39,068 bases of DNA from Pseudomonas floridensis (GCF_002087235.1 NZ_MUIO01000111.1:1-39068), one strand, 5' to 3'; positions 18,955 to 27,747 are shown, counted from the first letter of the stretch. Program-made: numbers and translations. Notes: generated by a model from the sequence alone, not told the origin.

Positions 18955-20205
18955 ATGTTCAGACCTCTTTTTGTATTCATAGGCACGCGCTACACACGTG
19001 CAAAACGACGCAATCATTTTGTTTCCTTCATTTCCCTGACTTCCATGATCGGCCTGGCGCTTGGCGTTGTGGTGATGATAGTCGTGTTATCGGTCATGAA
19101 CGGTTTCGATCACGAAATGCGCACTCGCGTGCTCGGCATGGTGCCGCACGCCACCATCGAGTCGGGCGATCCGATCACCGACTGGAAAGCGTTGGCTGCC
19201 AGGGTTCAAGAGAACCGGCAGGTGCTCGCAGTCGCGCCCTTCACGCAGATGCAGGGTCTGTTGACCCATGAAGGCAAGGTACAGAAAGTGCTGCTCAACG
19301 GTATCGACCCGACCGAGGAGCGCAAGGTCTCGATCATCGACAACTTCATCCAGCAGGGCAAACTGGACAGTCTGGCACCCGGCAGCTTTGGCATCATGAT
19401 CGGTGACAAGGCCGCTGCGAAACTGGGCGTCAAGGTCGGTGACAAGCTGACCTTCGTCGCGCCAGAGGTGTCGCTGACACCTGCCGGCATGTTTCCGCGC
19501 ATGAAGCGTTTTGAGGTGACCGGCATCTTTCATGTCGGCGCGGGCGAGATCGACGGCTATCTGGGCCTGACCAACCTCGATGATCTGGCGCGCCTGCACC
19601 GCTGGAAACCCAACCAGGTCCAAGGCCTGCGCCTGAAGTTCGATGACCTGTTCGCAGCGCCTCGCACTTCCTGGGAAATCGCTCAGAAGCTGGGCGAGAA
19701 CAATTTCTACTCCCGTGACTGGACCCGTACCCACGGCAACCTGTACCAGGCGATCCGTATGGAAAAAGCCATGATCGGTTTGCTGTTGTTACTGATCGTG
19801 GCCGTTGCGGCGTTCAATATCATTTCCACGCTGGTGATGGTGGTCAATGACAAGAAAGGCGATATCGCGATCCTGCGCACCCTGGGTTCCACACCCCGGC
19901 AGATCATGGCGATCTTCATGGTGCAGGGCACGGTGATCGGCGTGGTAGGCACTTTGATCGGCGCGGCGCTGGGCATTCTCGCCGCTCTGAATGTCAGCGC
20001 GGCGATTTCGGCGCTCGAAGGGCTGATCGGCCACAAGTTTCTCAACGCCGACGTTTACTTCATCGATTACCTGCCTTCGCAACTGATGGCCCAGGACGTG
20101 TTCCAGGTCTGCGGTGCGGCGTTGGTCCTGAGTTTCCTCGCCACCCTGTATCCCGCCTGGCGTGCTGCGCGCACCCAGCCGGCGGAGGCGTTACGTTATG
20201 AGTGA
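18955..20205 (+). CDS. lolC: Lipoprotein-releasing ABC transporter permease LolC
   Basis: This 416-residue inner-membrane permease is of the FtsX/MacB type. TM1 is near the N-terminus (LTSMIGLALGVVVMIVVLSV). A large periplasmic domain covers about residues 50-265, and three C-terminal TMs begin with MIGLLLLLIVAVAAFNIIS. LolCDE extracts outer-membrane lipoproteins from the inner membrane and hands them to LolA. It is paralogous to the third gene of the operon. Its stop overlaps the lolD ATG. Calling this copy LolC and the other LolE follows pseudomonad gene order. Confidence 0.93.
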   Translation: MFRPLFVFIGTRYTRAKRRNHFVSFISLTSMIGLALGVVVMIVVLSVMNGFDHEMRTRVLGMVPHATIESGDPITDWKALAARVQENRQVLAVAPFTQMQGLLTHEGKVQKVLLNGIDPTEERKVSIIDNFIQQGKLDSLAPGSFGIMIGDKAAAKLGVKVGDKLTFVAPEVSLTPAGMFPRMKRFEVTGIFHVGAGEIDGYLGLTNLDDLARLHRWKPNQVQGLRLKFDDLFAAPRTSWEIAQKLGENNFYSRDWTRTHGNLYQAIRMEKAMIGLLLLLIVAVAAFNIISTLVMVVNDKKGDIAILRTLGSTPRQIMAIFMVQGTVIGVVGTLIGAALGILAALNVSAAISALEGLIGHKFLNADVYFIDYLPSQLMAQDVFQVCGAALVLSFLATLYPAWRAARTQPAEALRYE

Positions 20206-20896
20206 GTCGGGCATGTCTGATAAAGCAGTATTGAGTTGCCGCAACCTGGGTAAATCCTATGAGGAAGGCCCGGAGTCCGTAGTTGTGTTGTCCGGCCTGC
20301 AACTGGAATTGCATCCTGGTGAGCGCGTCGCCATCGTCGGCAGTTCGGGCTCGGGCAAAAGTACCTTGCTGAACTTGCTGGGAGGCCTGGATACGCCGTC
20401 GCAAGGCAGTGTCTGGCTGGCGGGCGAAGAGTTGTCGGCGCTGGGCGAAAAGGCCCGTGGTCTGTTGCGCAACCGCGCGCTGGGCTTCGTGTACCAGTTC
20501 CACCACCTGCTACCCGAATTCACCGCGCTGGAAAACGTCTGCATGCCGCTGCTGATTGGTCGCACGGCAATCCCCGAGGCACGTCAGCGTGCAACGGCAC
20601 TTCTGGAGCGTGTTGGTCTGGGGCACCGTCTGGCGCACAAACCATCCGAACTGTCCGGTGGTGAACGTCAACGCGTGGCGATCGCTCGTGCGTTGGTCAA
20701 TCAGCCGGGGCTGGTGATGCTGGATGAGCCGACCGGCAACCTTGATCACCATACCGCACAAGGCATTCAGGACCTGATGCGTGAGCTGAGCACGTCGTCG
20801 CGCACGGCATTTCTAGTGGTGACGCACGACATGAGTCTGGCCCGGCAAATGGACCGCGTGCTGCGTCTGGAAGACGGTCGCCTCGTCGAGGCTTGA
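20198..20896 (+). CDS. lolD: Lipoprotein-releasing ABC transporter ATPase LolD
   Basis: This 232-residue ATPase starts at ATG 20198, overlapping the end of lolC by 8 bases, with GGAGG 10 bases upstream. ATG 20213 would give the more usual 227 residues. Walker A GSSGSGKST (48-56), Q-loop FVYQFHHLLPEF, signature LSGGERQRVAIARAL, Walker B LVMLDEPTGNLD and H-loop VVTHD are all intact. It powers LolC/LolE. The overlap implies translational coupling. Confidence 0.95.
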   Translation: MSESGMSDKAVLSCRNLGKSYEEGPESVVVLSGLQLELHPGERVAIVGSSGSGKSTLLNLLGGLDTPSQGSVWLAGEELSALGEKARGLLRNRALGFVYQFHHLLPEFTALENVCMPLLIGRTAIPEARQRATALLERVGLGHRLAHKPSELSGGERQRVAIARALVNQPGLVMLDEPTGNLDHHTAQGIQDLMRELSTSSRTAFLVVTHDMSLARQMDRVLRLEDGRLVEA

Positions 20897-20904
20897 TTCA
20901 CCCG

Positions 20905-20930
20905 ACCCGGCGCAAGTCATCGCGCCGGGT
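20905..20930 (+). terminator. Hairpin between lolD and lolE
   Basis: ACCCGGCGC (20905-20913) pairs with GCGCCGGGT (20922-20930) around an 8-base loop, followed by TCTACATTTTC. The T-run is weak. It may attenuate transcription into lolE or protect the lolCD message. Confidence 0.45.
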
Positions 20931-20958
20931 TCTACATTTTCTCTACGGTGCTCCGCGA

Positions 20959-22203
20959 ATGTTCAGACCGTTACCCATCTTCATCGGCATGCGCTACACC
21001 CGCGCAAAGCGCCGCAAAAGCTTTATCTCGTTCATTTCGATGACATCGATGATCGGTCTGGCACTGGGCGTGCTGGCGATGATCGTGGTGCTGTCGGTGA
21101 TGAACGGTTTCCAGCGTGAAATGAGTTCACGGATCCTTGGCATGGTGCCCCATGCGGTGATCGCAGGCACCACGCCGGTGGATGACTGGAAGCCGCTGGC
21201 CGCCGCTGCCCTGAAAAATCCCGAGGTCACCGCTGCCGTTCCGTTCACCGACATGGAAGGCATGCTGTCTTACAAGGGGTCGATGCAACCGATCCAGATC
21301 AGCGGCGTCGATCCGTCGCTCGAGCATGAAGTATCGATCGTCACGCAACACATTACCCGAGGCGCCATTGAAGACCTCAAGCCTGGCGAATTCGGTGTGG
21401 TGTTGGGTGACCTGACTGCACGTCGGTTCCGTTTGAGCGTGGGCGACAAGCTGACCCTCATCGTGCCTGAAGTCAGCAATGCACCGGGCGGCATCACGCC
21501 GCGTCTGCAACGCCTGACGGTGGTGGGTGTGTTCAAGGTCGGCGCCGAACTGGATGGCTCCATGGCGCTGATCAATATTGCGGATGCTGCGCAAATGCAG
21601 CGTTGGCAGCCCAATCAGGTGCAGGGCGTGCGACTGGCATTGAAAGACCTGTACATGGCCCCTCAAGTGTCGACCGCCATTGCCGGCAGCCTGGGCGACG
21701 GTTATCGCGCCGATGACTGGACCCACACCCAGGGCAGCCTGTTCAGCGCGATGAAGATGGAAAAGACCATGATCGGTCTGTTGCTGCTGATGATCGTCGC
21801 GGTCGCTGCCTTTAATATCATCGCCACCTTGATCATGGTGGTGAACGACAAGGGCGCTGACATCGCCATCCTGCGTACCATCGGTGCGACGCCAAGGCAG
21901 ATCATGGCGATCTTCATGGTGCAGGGCACGGTCATCGGTATTGTCGGAACCTTGATCGGCGGCGTATTAGGCATCATCGCGGCGTTGAACGTCAGCAGTC
22001 TGGTGGGCTGGGTCGAGCGGGTCAGCGGTCAGCACATCTTTAGCTCCGACGTGTACTTCATCAGCAACCTGCCGTCCGAATTGCAGGCTGGCGACGTGCT
22101 GCTGATTTGCAGTGCCGGTTTCATCCTGAGCTTCCTGGCCACCGTTTACCCTGCCTGGCGCGCCGCGCAAATTGAGCCGGCACACGCCCTGCGCTACGAA
22201 TGA
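20959..22203 (+). CDS. lolE: Lipoprotein-releasing ABC transporter permease LolE
   Basis: This 414-residue paralogue of LolC has the same architecture: TM1 (MTSMIGLALGVLAMIVVLSV), a large periplasmic domain, then TM2-TM4. The start is ATG 20959 (MFRPLPIFIGMRYTRAKRRK), matching the LolC N-terminus residue for residue. The longer frame from 20893 overlaps the end of lolD and the hairpin and is rejected. It forms the heterodimer with LolC that sits on LolD. The stop at 22203 directly abuts the stop of the convergent copS-like gene. Confidence 0.94.
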   Translation: MFRPLPIFIGMRYTRAKRRKSFISFISMTSMIGLALGVLAMIVVLSVMNGFQREMSSRILGMVPHAVIAGTTPVDDWKPLAAAALKNPEVTAAVPFTDMEGMLSYKGSMQPIQISGVDPSLEHEVSIVTQHITRGAIEDLKPGEFGVVLGDLTARRFRLSVGDKLTLIVPEVSNAPGGITPRLQRLTVVGVFKVGAELDGSMALINIADAAQMQRWQPNQVQGVRLALKDLYMAPQVSTAIAGSLGDGYRADDWTHTQGSLFSAMKMEKTMIGLLLLMIVAVAAFNIIATLIMVVNDKGADIAILRTIGATPRQIMAIFMVQGTVIGIVGTLIGGVLGIIAALNVSSLVGWVERVSGQHIFSSDVYFISNLPSELQAGDVLLICSAGFILSFLATVYPAWRAAQIEPAHALRYE

Positions 22204-23628
22204 TCAATGGCCTGTGACAGTGAGCCGTTGCTGACCATCAAAGGGGTCGGCAGCGGCTTTTTGCGATAAGGCGGGCAATTCGACGGTAAAGCGGGTAATG
22301 CCATTGGCCGACTCGCAGCGGATCGTTCCACCATGGGCGTTGACGATCGAGCGTGTGATCGCCAGACCCAGCCCCGCATGCTCGCTGCTTTCCTGCCTGG
22401 CAGGATCCGCCCGGTAAAACCGTTCGAACAGGTGCGGCAGTGCGTCGGGCGTGATGTCCGTGCCGTTGTTTTCGACACTGAGCGCGACGCCTGATGGCGA
22501 TGTATTCAGTTCAATCGTTACGTGGCCACCCGGATGGGTGAAGCGCAGGGCATTGTCCAGCAGGTTGGACAGCACCCGGCGCAGCAAGCCCGCATCGCCA
22601 TGCAACCGGGCCTGACCCCGGCGCGAGAGCCTGATGTCAGCGTCATCGGCCAGCGGGGCAAAGAACTCCAGTACCGCATCGACCTCGTCTTCCAGTTGCA
22701 GCGGCGCTCGGACCGGCCGTAACAGGCCGTGCTCGGCCTTGGCGAGAAACAGCATGTCATTGACCATCTGCGCCATGCCTTGCAGCTCTTCAAGATTGCC
22801 CGCCAGCGCTTCGCGATAGGCCTCCAGCGTACGCGGACGAGTCAGCGTGACCTGTGTCTGGGTCAGTAGATTGGATAAGGGCGTGCGCAATTCGTGGGCG
22901 ATGTCGGCAGAGAAGGCCGACAAGCGCTGGAAGCTGTCGTCCAGTCGATCAAGCATGGCATTGAACGCGCGAGTCAGTTCGGCCAGTTCGGTGGGCATGT
23001 CCTGCTCGGGAAGTCGAGTGGTCAGCGAACTGGCGGATACGCTGGCCGTTACTGCGCTCATCTTGCGCAACGGTTGCAGCCCGCTGCGTGTTGCCCAGGC
23101 ACCCAGCAGCGCCGTGGCCAGCGCCGAAAGACCGACCGTCAGCCAGATCAGGCGCTGCATGCGCTCGAGGAAATGCTGGTGATGAGTGATATCCAGCAGC
23201 AACGTGACGTCAGGTGACTGCGCGGAGCGCGAGTCCAGTGGTACGGTGAGACTGCGCCAGGCAATCGGGTCGGTCGTGAAGGTCTGTAGACCGGCGGCAG
23301 GCGGAACGGGGACTGGCGCGGTATCGAACCAGACCCGGCCGTCCGCCCCGCTGATGCGCAGTGTGAGATCCGGCTGGTGGCCCAGAGTGGCGTGTAGCAG
23401 TGCCTTGCGCTGGTTGAAGTCCTGTTGCGTCGCAACGCCCTGCAAGGTGCTACGAAGCGTGGCGAGTCGTGCATCGAGCAATTGCTGATCGAGTTCGACA
23501 AAATGTGTTGCGCTGGCATGGCTGAACAGAATACCGGCGGTCAACGAGACCCCTGCCGCGCACGCGGAAAACAGCAGCGCCAGACGATTGCGCAACGAAA
23601 GCCGATCGAACCGGCGGCGAATGTTCAC
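22204..23628 (-). CDS. copS: CopS/CusS-type heavy-metal sensor histidine kinase
   Basis: This 474-residue membrane kinase has TM1 at about 15-36, a periplasmic sensor domain to about 158, TM2 at 160-180, a HAMP linker, HisKA with H245 (SADIAHELRTPLS), and HATPase_c (LLDNALRFT, FERFYRAD, GLGLAI). The start is GTG 23628, overlapping the copR stop by 4 bases. It belongs to the heavy-metal sensor kinase group that detects periplasmic Cu or Ag. No copper-resistance structural genes are in the window, so targets lie elsewhere. The metal assignment is by family and by the P. aeruginosa order copR-copS beside queF. Confidence 0.86.
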   Translation of the reverse strand: MNIRRRFDRLSLRNRLALLFSACAAGVSLTAGILFSHASATHFVELDQQLLDARLATLRSTLQGVATQQDFNQRKALLHATLGHQPDLTLRISGADGRVWFDTAPVPVPPAAGLQTFTTDPIAWRSLTVPLDSRSAQSPDVTLLLDITHHQHFLERMQRLIWLTVGLSALATALLGAWATRSGLQPLRKMSAVTASVSASSLTTRLPEQDMPTELAELTRAFNAMLDRLDDSFQRLSAFSADIAHELRTPLSNLLTQTQVTLTRPRTLEAYREALAGNLEELQGMAQMVNDMLFLAKAEHGLLRPVRAPLQLEDEVDAVLEFFAPLADDADIRLSRRGQARLHGDAGLLRRVLSNLLDNALRFTHPGGHVTIELNTSPSGVALSVENNGTDITPDALPHLFERFYRADPARQESSEHAGLGLAITRSIVNAHGGTIRCESANGITRFTVELPALSQKAAADPFDGQQRLTVTGH

Positions 23629-24305
23629 AGCGCACGTTCATCGATCACATAGCCCATGCCACGCATCGTGTGGATCAGCTTGTTCGGGAAGTCATCGTCG
23701 ATCTTTCGCCGCAACCGGCGAATCGCGACTTCGATGACGTTGGTGTCGCTGTCGAAGTTCATGCCCCAGACCTGCGAGGCCAACAACGATTTGGGCAGCA
23801 CTTCACCCTGACGGCGCAGCAACACTTCCAGCAAGGTGAACTCCTTGGCGGTCAGAACGATGCGCTGGCCACTGCGCTCGACCTCGCGACGCATCAGGTC
23901 CAGACGCAGGTCGGCGATCTGCAGATGAGTGTCCACACCTGCAACGCCGCCCCGGCGCAGCAGGCTGCGGACCCGGGCCAGCAATTCCGGGAATGCGAAG
24001 GGTTTGACCAGGTAGTCATCGGCGCCCAGTTCCAGGCCGTGGACGCGATCTTCGATGGCATCGCGTGCGGTCAGAAACAACACCGGCGTATCCCGACCGG
24101 CAGCGCGAACCGACCTGAGGATTTCCCAGCCGTCGCAATTCGGCAGCATCACGTCAAGAATCAGCAAGGCGTGATCGCCGCTGACGGCGCGCTCCCGGCC
24201 TGTTATCCCGTCGGCCACCCACTCGGTGTCGAATCCGGCTTCGTTCAGCCCCTGGCGCAGAAACCGGCCGGTTCTGGGCTGGTCTTCAACGATCAATAAT
24301 TTCAT
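23625..24305 (-). CDS. copR: CopR/CusR-type response regulator
   Basis: This 226-residue OmpR-family regulator has a receiver domain with phospho-acceptor D51 (LILDVMLPNCDGW) and the conserved Lys of DDYLVKPF. The winged-helix domain ends in VIEVAIRRLRRKID…IHTMRGMGYVIDE. The start MKLLIVEDQ at 24305 is chosen because it fits the family N-terminus. The frame runs upstream to 24413 without a convincing start. It is coupled to copS by a GTGA overlap and is divergent from queF. No copper-box sequence was recognised in the short intergenic region. Confidence 0.9.
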   Translation of the reverse strand: MKLLIVEDQPRTGRFLRQGLNEAGFDTEWVADGITGRERAVSGDHALLILDVMLPNCDGWEILRSVRAAGRDTPVLFLTARDAIEDRVHGLELGADDYLVKPFAFPELLARVRSLLRRGGVAGVDTHLQIADLRLDLMRREVERSGQRIVLTAKEFTLLEVLLRRQGEVLPKSLLASQVWGMNFDSDTNVIEVAIRRLRRKIDDDFPNKLIHTMRGMGYVIDERAL

Positions 24306-24479
24306 CGAGCGAGCCATGTCCATTGCAATGCAGGCTTTATAGCGCAGGCGAGGGCATCCGGGGCGAAGCTGACCGAACTGTAATCCGCTGCCTGCGCCGC
24401 GTGGAACAAGCAATTGTCGCTGAAAGCCTGTCGCAAACCCTATAAACTCGCCGCGTTAATTCATGATCCAGGTATCGCC

Positions 24480-25310
24480 ATGCATCCCGCAGCCGAACAT
24501 TCGCCGCTGGGCAAGTCCAGTGAGTACATCTCCACCTATACGCCTTCGTTGCTGTTTCCGATTCCGCGTGCCGCAAAATGGACCGAGCTCGGGCTGACCG
24601 CCGAGACGCTGCCGTACAAGGGTGTCGATTACTGGAACTGCTATGAACTGTCCTGGCTGCTGCCGTCGGGCAAGCCGGTGGTGGCGATTGCCGAATTCAG
24701 CATTCCGGCCGACTCGCCGAATATCATCGAGTCGAAGTCGTTCAAGCTGTACCTCAACTCGCTCAACCAGACCGCCTTCGAGTCGCGTGAGCAGGTGCAG
24801 GTGACGCTGGAGAAAGATCTATCGGCTGCGGCCGGCACGCCGGTCGGCGTGCGCATTCGCAATCTGGACGAGGTGGAACGAGAAGGGGTAGCGACGCTGC
24901 CGGGCGTGTGCATCGACGATCTGGACATCCATGTCAGCAGCTACGACCGTCCGCAACCTGAACTGCTGCGCTGTGATGCGTCACGTGTTGTTGAAGAGAG
25001 TGTTTACAGCCACTTGCTCAAGTCCAACTGCCCGGTCACCAGTCAGCCGGACTGGGGCAGCGTGGTGGTGGAGTATCGCGGCGCGGCGCTGGATCCGGCC
25101 AGCCTGTTGGCTTATATCGTCAGCTTCCGCCAGCATTCGGATTTTCATGAACAGTGCGTTGAGCGGATATTTCTCGACCTGCAACGCCTGCTCAAGCCGG
25201 AAAAACTGACGGTGTACGCACGTTACGTGCGCCGCGGCGGACTGGACATCAACCCGTACCGCAGCACTGAAACACTTGATGTGGACAACGGCAGGCTGGC
25301 TCGCCAGTAA
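24480..25310 (+). CDS. queF: NADPH-dependent 7-cyano-7-deazaguanine reductase QueF
   Basis: This 276-residue bimodular (YqfO-length) QueF reduces preQ0 to preQ1 in queuosine biosynthesis. The QueF motif ESKSFKLYLNSLNQ lies at 84-97. The active-site Cys is C184 in SNCPVTSQPDWGS, with Asp191. The E. coli-type long form is 282 residues. ATG 24480 follows an AGG site; the upstream open frame to 24414 lacks support. It is divergent from copR. Confidence 0.96.
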   Translation: MHPAAEHSPLGKSSEYISTYTPSLLFPIPRAAKWTELGLTAETLPYKGVDYWNCYELSWLLPSGKPVVAIAEFSIPADSPNIIESKSFKLYLNSLNQTAFESREQVQVTLEKDLSAAAGTPVGVRIRNLDEVEREGVATLPGVCIDDLDIHVSSYDRPQPELLRCDASRVVEESVYSHLLKSNCPVTSQPDWGSVVVEYRGAALDPASLLAYIVSFRQHSDFHEQCVERIFLDLQRLLKPEKLTVYARYVRRGGLDINPYRSTETLDVDNGRLARQ

Positions 25311-25494
25311 TCCGGTTCGAACGCGGCACGCATCTGACAAGTCGGCACTGGGTGAGAGTGAGAGTGGTCACTAAGGCGGTGTTTCAGGCGCTGGATGCCT
25401 GGCGGACGCACCAGCGTCTTCGGCGAGTGTTGCCCGGAGCAGGCGCGCCTCCACGAAAGATGCGTTTGTCTTCAGTGAGAAGTCGTCAGGGTCA

Positions 25495-25761
25495 TCAGAT
25501 TCCCATGTTGCCCAGCGTCTGCACAATATTGCGCAAAGTACCGGCAATGGCTGGATGCTCCAGCTCGAAACGCTCTACCGCAAGGTTGACGCCATCCGCC
25601 AGGTTCGGGTCTTCGTGAGTGGCGTTTTCCAGTTCAAGCTGGCCTTTGATCTGTTGAATCAGATCCTGCAGGTTGTCGCGCTCAGCGTCCGACAGCGGCG
25701 GATTCTGCTCGAGTTGCGCGCGCAGGGTGTCGAGTTGTTCTTGCAGTTCGCGGGCAGGCAT
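25495..25761 (-). CDS. DUF4404 family protein
   Basis: This 88-residue, acidic, mostly helical protein begins MPARELQEQLDTLRAQLEQ, with AAGGAG 6 bases before ATG 25761. The heptad-like N-terminal half suggests a coiled coil. The conserved C-terminal part reads VERFELEHPAIAGTLRNI. It matches the DUF4404 family, which has no known function and sits next to queF in pseudomonads. Confidence 0.85.
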   Translation of the reverse strand: MPARELQEQLDTLRAQLEQNPPLSDAERDNLQDLIQQIKGQLELENATHEDPNLADGVNLAVERFELEHPAIAGTLRNIVQTLGNMGI

Positions 25762-25864
25762 GACGTGCTCCTTCAATGATAAGTCTGTCCCATGGACTAC
25801 GCCGCTGGGCTAAAGGTTCGTGACGCCTTAAGACTAATCCACTCCAGAGCAGGCTGCATATGTG

Positions 25865-26476
25865 TCAGGGCTTTTCGCCCTTGCTGCGACGCAGGGCGAT
25901 GTCTGCGAGGCAGGATTCGAGTTCGCCCAGGTGATCGATCACCGAATGCACGCCCAGTGCGTACAGCTTGAGCGTGGCGTGGGCGCGTCGTTGTTCGCGT
26001 TCGGCGTCGTTCAGGGTCTGCCACTGCAGCGGAGACAATCCGCACAACGGTCCGCAGGACGCCAGCCCGATGGTCCAGAGCCCCGCGTTCAGACCCGACT
26101 GCAACAGACGAGGCTCTCCGCTGATCAACACGCAACCGTCTAGCTGGCTGACGCCCAAGGCCATCAGCGCGGTCCAGCAGGCATCTGGCGCTGGCCATCT
26201 GGCGACCGCGCGTGGCGCAGGGACGATCCAGTCGTTGACCGGCTGGGCGAGTGTATTACTGAGTGTGTCAGGCAATTCGTCGAGCCAGGCGCAGGGCACG
26301 CCTTGTTGACGTACCGTACGCAATGCGTCCAATGCGCCTGGCGTTGCCTGAGCGGGGTCACAATCGCGGTCCGCCGCCGGACTTGCGGCTTGGGCGCCGA
26401 AGTCCACCAGGCAGCCGCTGAGGCCGAAAAGCAAAGCGGGAAAGGCGGGCAGGGGATTGAGGACCGGTGCAAGCAT
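25865..26476 (-). CDS. Phosphonatase-like HAD pseudoenzyme
   Basis: This 203-residue protein is related to phosphonoacetaldehyde hydrolase (PhnX). The C-terminal part keeps the family pattern (RWPAPDACWTALMALGV, SGLNAGLWTIGLASCG, ALGVHSVIDHLGELE). The catalytic parts are gone. The N-terminal HAD motif is FGLSGCLVDFG, with Gly18 where the nucleophilic Asp stands. The motif IV VGDT is ISGEP. The helical cap domain that carries the Schiff-base Lys (about 80 residues in PhnX) is missing. No phosphonate genes are adjacent. Regulatory or structural function, or decay, are the alternatives. The start MLAPVLN at 26476 is preferred to the longer frame. Confidence 0.75.
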   Translation of the reverse strand: MLAPVLNPLPAFPALLFGLSGCLVDFGAQAASPAADRDCDPAQATPGALDALRTVRQQGVPCAWLDELPDTLSNTLAQPVNDWIVPAPRAVARWPAPDACWTALMALGVSQLDGCVLISGEPRLLQSGLNAGLWTIGLASCGPLCGLSPLQWQTLNDAEREQRRAHATLKLYALGVHSVIDHLGELESCLADIALRRSKGEKP

Positions 26477-26600
26477 GGTGATCGCTCTCAAATACCAGAG
26501 CACGCTACAGGCCTTTTGTGACATTGCGATGACCGGGTGATGACTGCGATTATCCGCACGGCGTTGCTGACAGAACTGCCTTATTCGACGCAGAAGGCTT

Positions 26601-26606
26601 TATACT
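26601..26606 (+). promoter_or_regulatory. Candidate -10 element of mlaA
   Basis: TATACT, one mismatch from consensus, lies about 60 bases before the mlaA start. No good -35 is seen at the right distance. Confidence 0.3.
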
Positions 26607-26667
26607 GCCGGTCCTTGCGTGTGGGGGCGTAGCACCCGCGTCAATATTTCGATCAGGAGTGTCAGCT

Positions 26668-27369
26668 ATGCCCGTGACCGGTGCAGGCTTTATCAAACGT
26701 CTGGCTCAGTTGTCTTTCTGTGCCGGTATGGTGCTGGTTCCAGTCGTCGCTCAGGCGGCCGAGGACGACCCGTGGGAAGGCGTGAACCGTGCCATTTTCC
26801 GCTTCAACGACGTGGTCGATACGTACACGCTCAAGCCGCTGGCAAAGGGTTATCAGTACGTCGCACCGCAGTTCGTCGAGGATGGCGTGCACAACTTCTT
26901 CAACAACATCGGTGACGTGGGCAACCTCGCCAACGACGTGTTGCAGGCCAAGCCTGCCGCCGCCGGTGTAGACACCGCGCGTCTGATCTTCAACACCACG
27001 TTCGGTCTGCTGGGGTTCATCGACGTGGGCACCCACATGGGCCTGCAGCGCAACGATGAAGATTTCGGGCAGACACTGGGCTATTGGGGCGTAGGCAGCG
27101 GTCCCTTTGTCGTGCTGCCACTGCTGGGGCCGAGCACGGTGCGTGACGCCATCGCCAAATACCCTGACACCTACACCAGCCCCTATCGCTATATCGATCA
27201 CGTACCGACCCGCAACACGGCGTTGGGCGTGAACCTGGTCGATACCCGCGCCAGCCTGTTGTCGGCCGAGCGCATGATCAGTGGCGACCGCTACACCTTC
27301 ATTCGCAACGCCTACCTGCAGAACCGTGAATTCAAGGTCAAGGACGGTCAGGTAGAAGACGATTTTTGA
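26668..27369 (+). CDS. mlaA: MlaA/VacJ family outer-membrane lipid-asymmetry protein
   Basis: This 233-residue protein from ATG 26668 has AGGAG upstream. MlaA removes mislocalised phospholipids from the outer leaflet of the outer membrane and passes them to MlaC. Family landmarks are DPWEGVNRAIFRFND just after the signal peptide, FFNNIGDVGNLANDVLQ, RLIFNTTFGLLGFIDVGT and DFGQTLGYWGVGSGPFVVLPLLGPSTVRD. The signal peptide ends VVAQA/AEDD, a signal-peptidase I type site. No lipobox Cys precedes the mature start, although MlaA is a lipoprotein in E. coli. Confidence 0.93.
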   Translation: MPVTGAGFIKRLAQLSFCAGMVLVPVVAQAAEDDPWEGVNRAIFRFNDVVDTYTLKPLAKGYQYVAPQFVEDGVHNFFNNIGDVGNLANDVLQAKPAAAGVDTARLIFNTTFGLLGFIDVGTHMGLQRNDEDFGQTLGYWGVGSGPFVVLPLLGPSTVRDAIAKYPDTYTSPYRYIDHVPTRNTALGVNLVDTRASLLSAERMISGDRYTFIRNAYLQNREFKVKDGQVEDDF

Positions 27370-27394
27370 TCGTCGTTCTGTGATGTGACTCAAG

Positions 27395-27428
27395 ATAAAG
27401 GCGACCTCGGGTCGCCTTTATTGTTTTT
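27395..27428. terminator. Terminator between mlaA and PilZ gene
   Basis: ATAAAGGCGACC (27395-27406) pairs with GGTCGCCTTTAT (27410-27421) around TCG, followed by TGTTTTT. Convergent genes flank it, so it may act in both directions. Confidence 0.85.
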
Positions 27429-27447
27429 CCGGAATGTGAACCCGTCC

Positions 27448-27747
27448 TCACTTCATGGCCAGGATGGACAGGCCCAGTTTCTGTCCGCCGCCGTCTTCGT
27501 CAGTGACCCATACCACTTCCGTATCGGCCTCAAGGCCCTTGAGCGCCGGATGATCGGAGTCGATACTGACCTTCAGCTTGTCCCCGACGCTGAACGAACG
27601 CGGTGCCTGAACCTGCATTCCGGAGCTGGAAAGGTCAATGCACACGGCGGGAATGACCTGACCGGCATGGATCAGGTTGACGTCTGCGTCGACGCGCATG
27701 CGGATGTAATCTCGTTTCTCCTCGTAGTCGCGATCGGTTCGACTCAT
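27448..27747 (-). CDS. Single-domain PilZ protein
   Basis: This 99-residue protein starts MSRTDRDYEEKRDYIRMRVD at 27747, with AAGGACAGGA upstream. It has the canonical c-di-GMP binding pair: RDYIR (RxxxR) and DLSSSGMQV (DxSxxG). It is a stand-alone c-di-GMP receptor, probably cytoplasmic. A longer frame runs to 27930 but lacks PilZ-like sequence and a ribosome site. It is divergent from rssB. Confidence 0.88.
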   Translation of the reverse strand: MSRTDRDYEEKRDYIRMRVDADVNLIHAGQVIPAVCIDLSSSGMQVQAPRSFSVGDKLKVSIDSDHPALKGLEADTEVVWVTDEDGGGQKLGLSILAMK

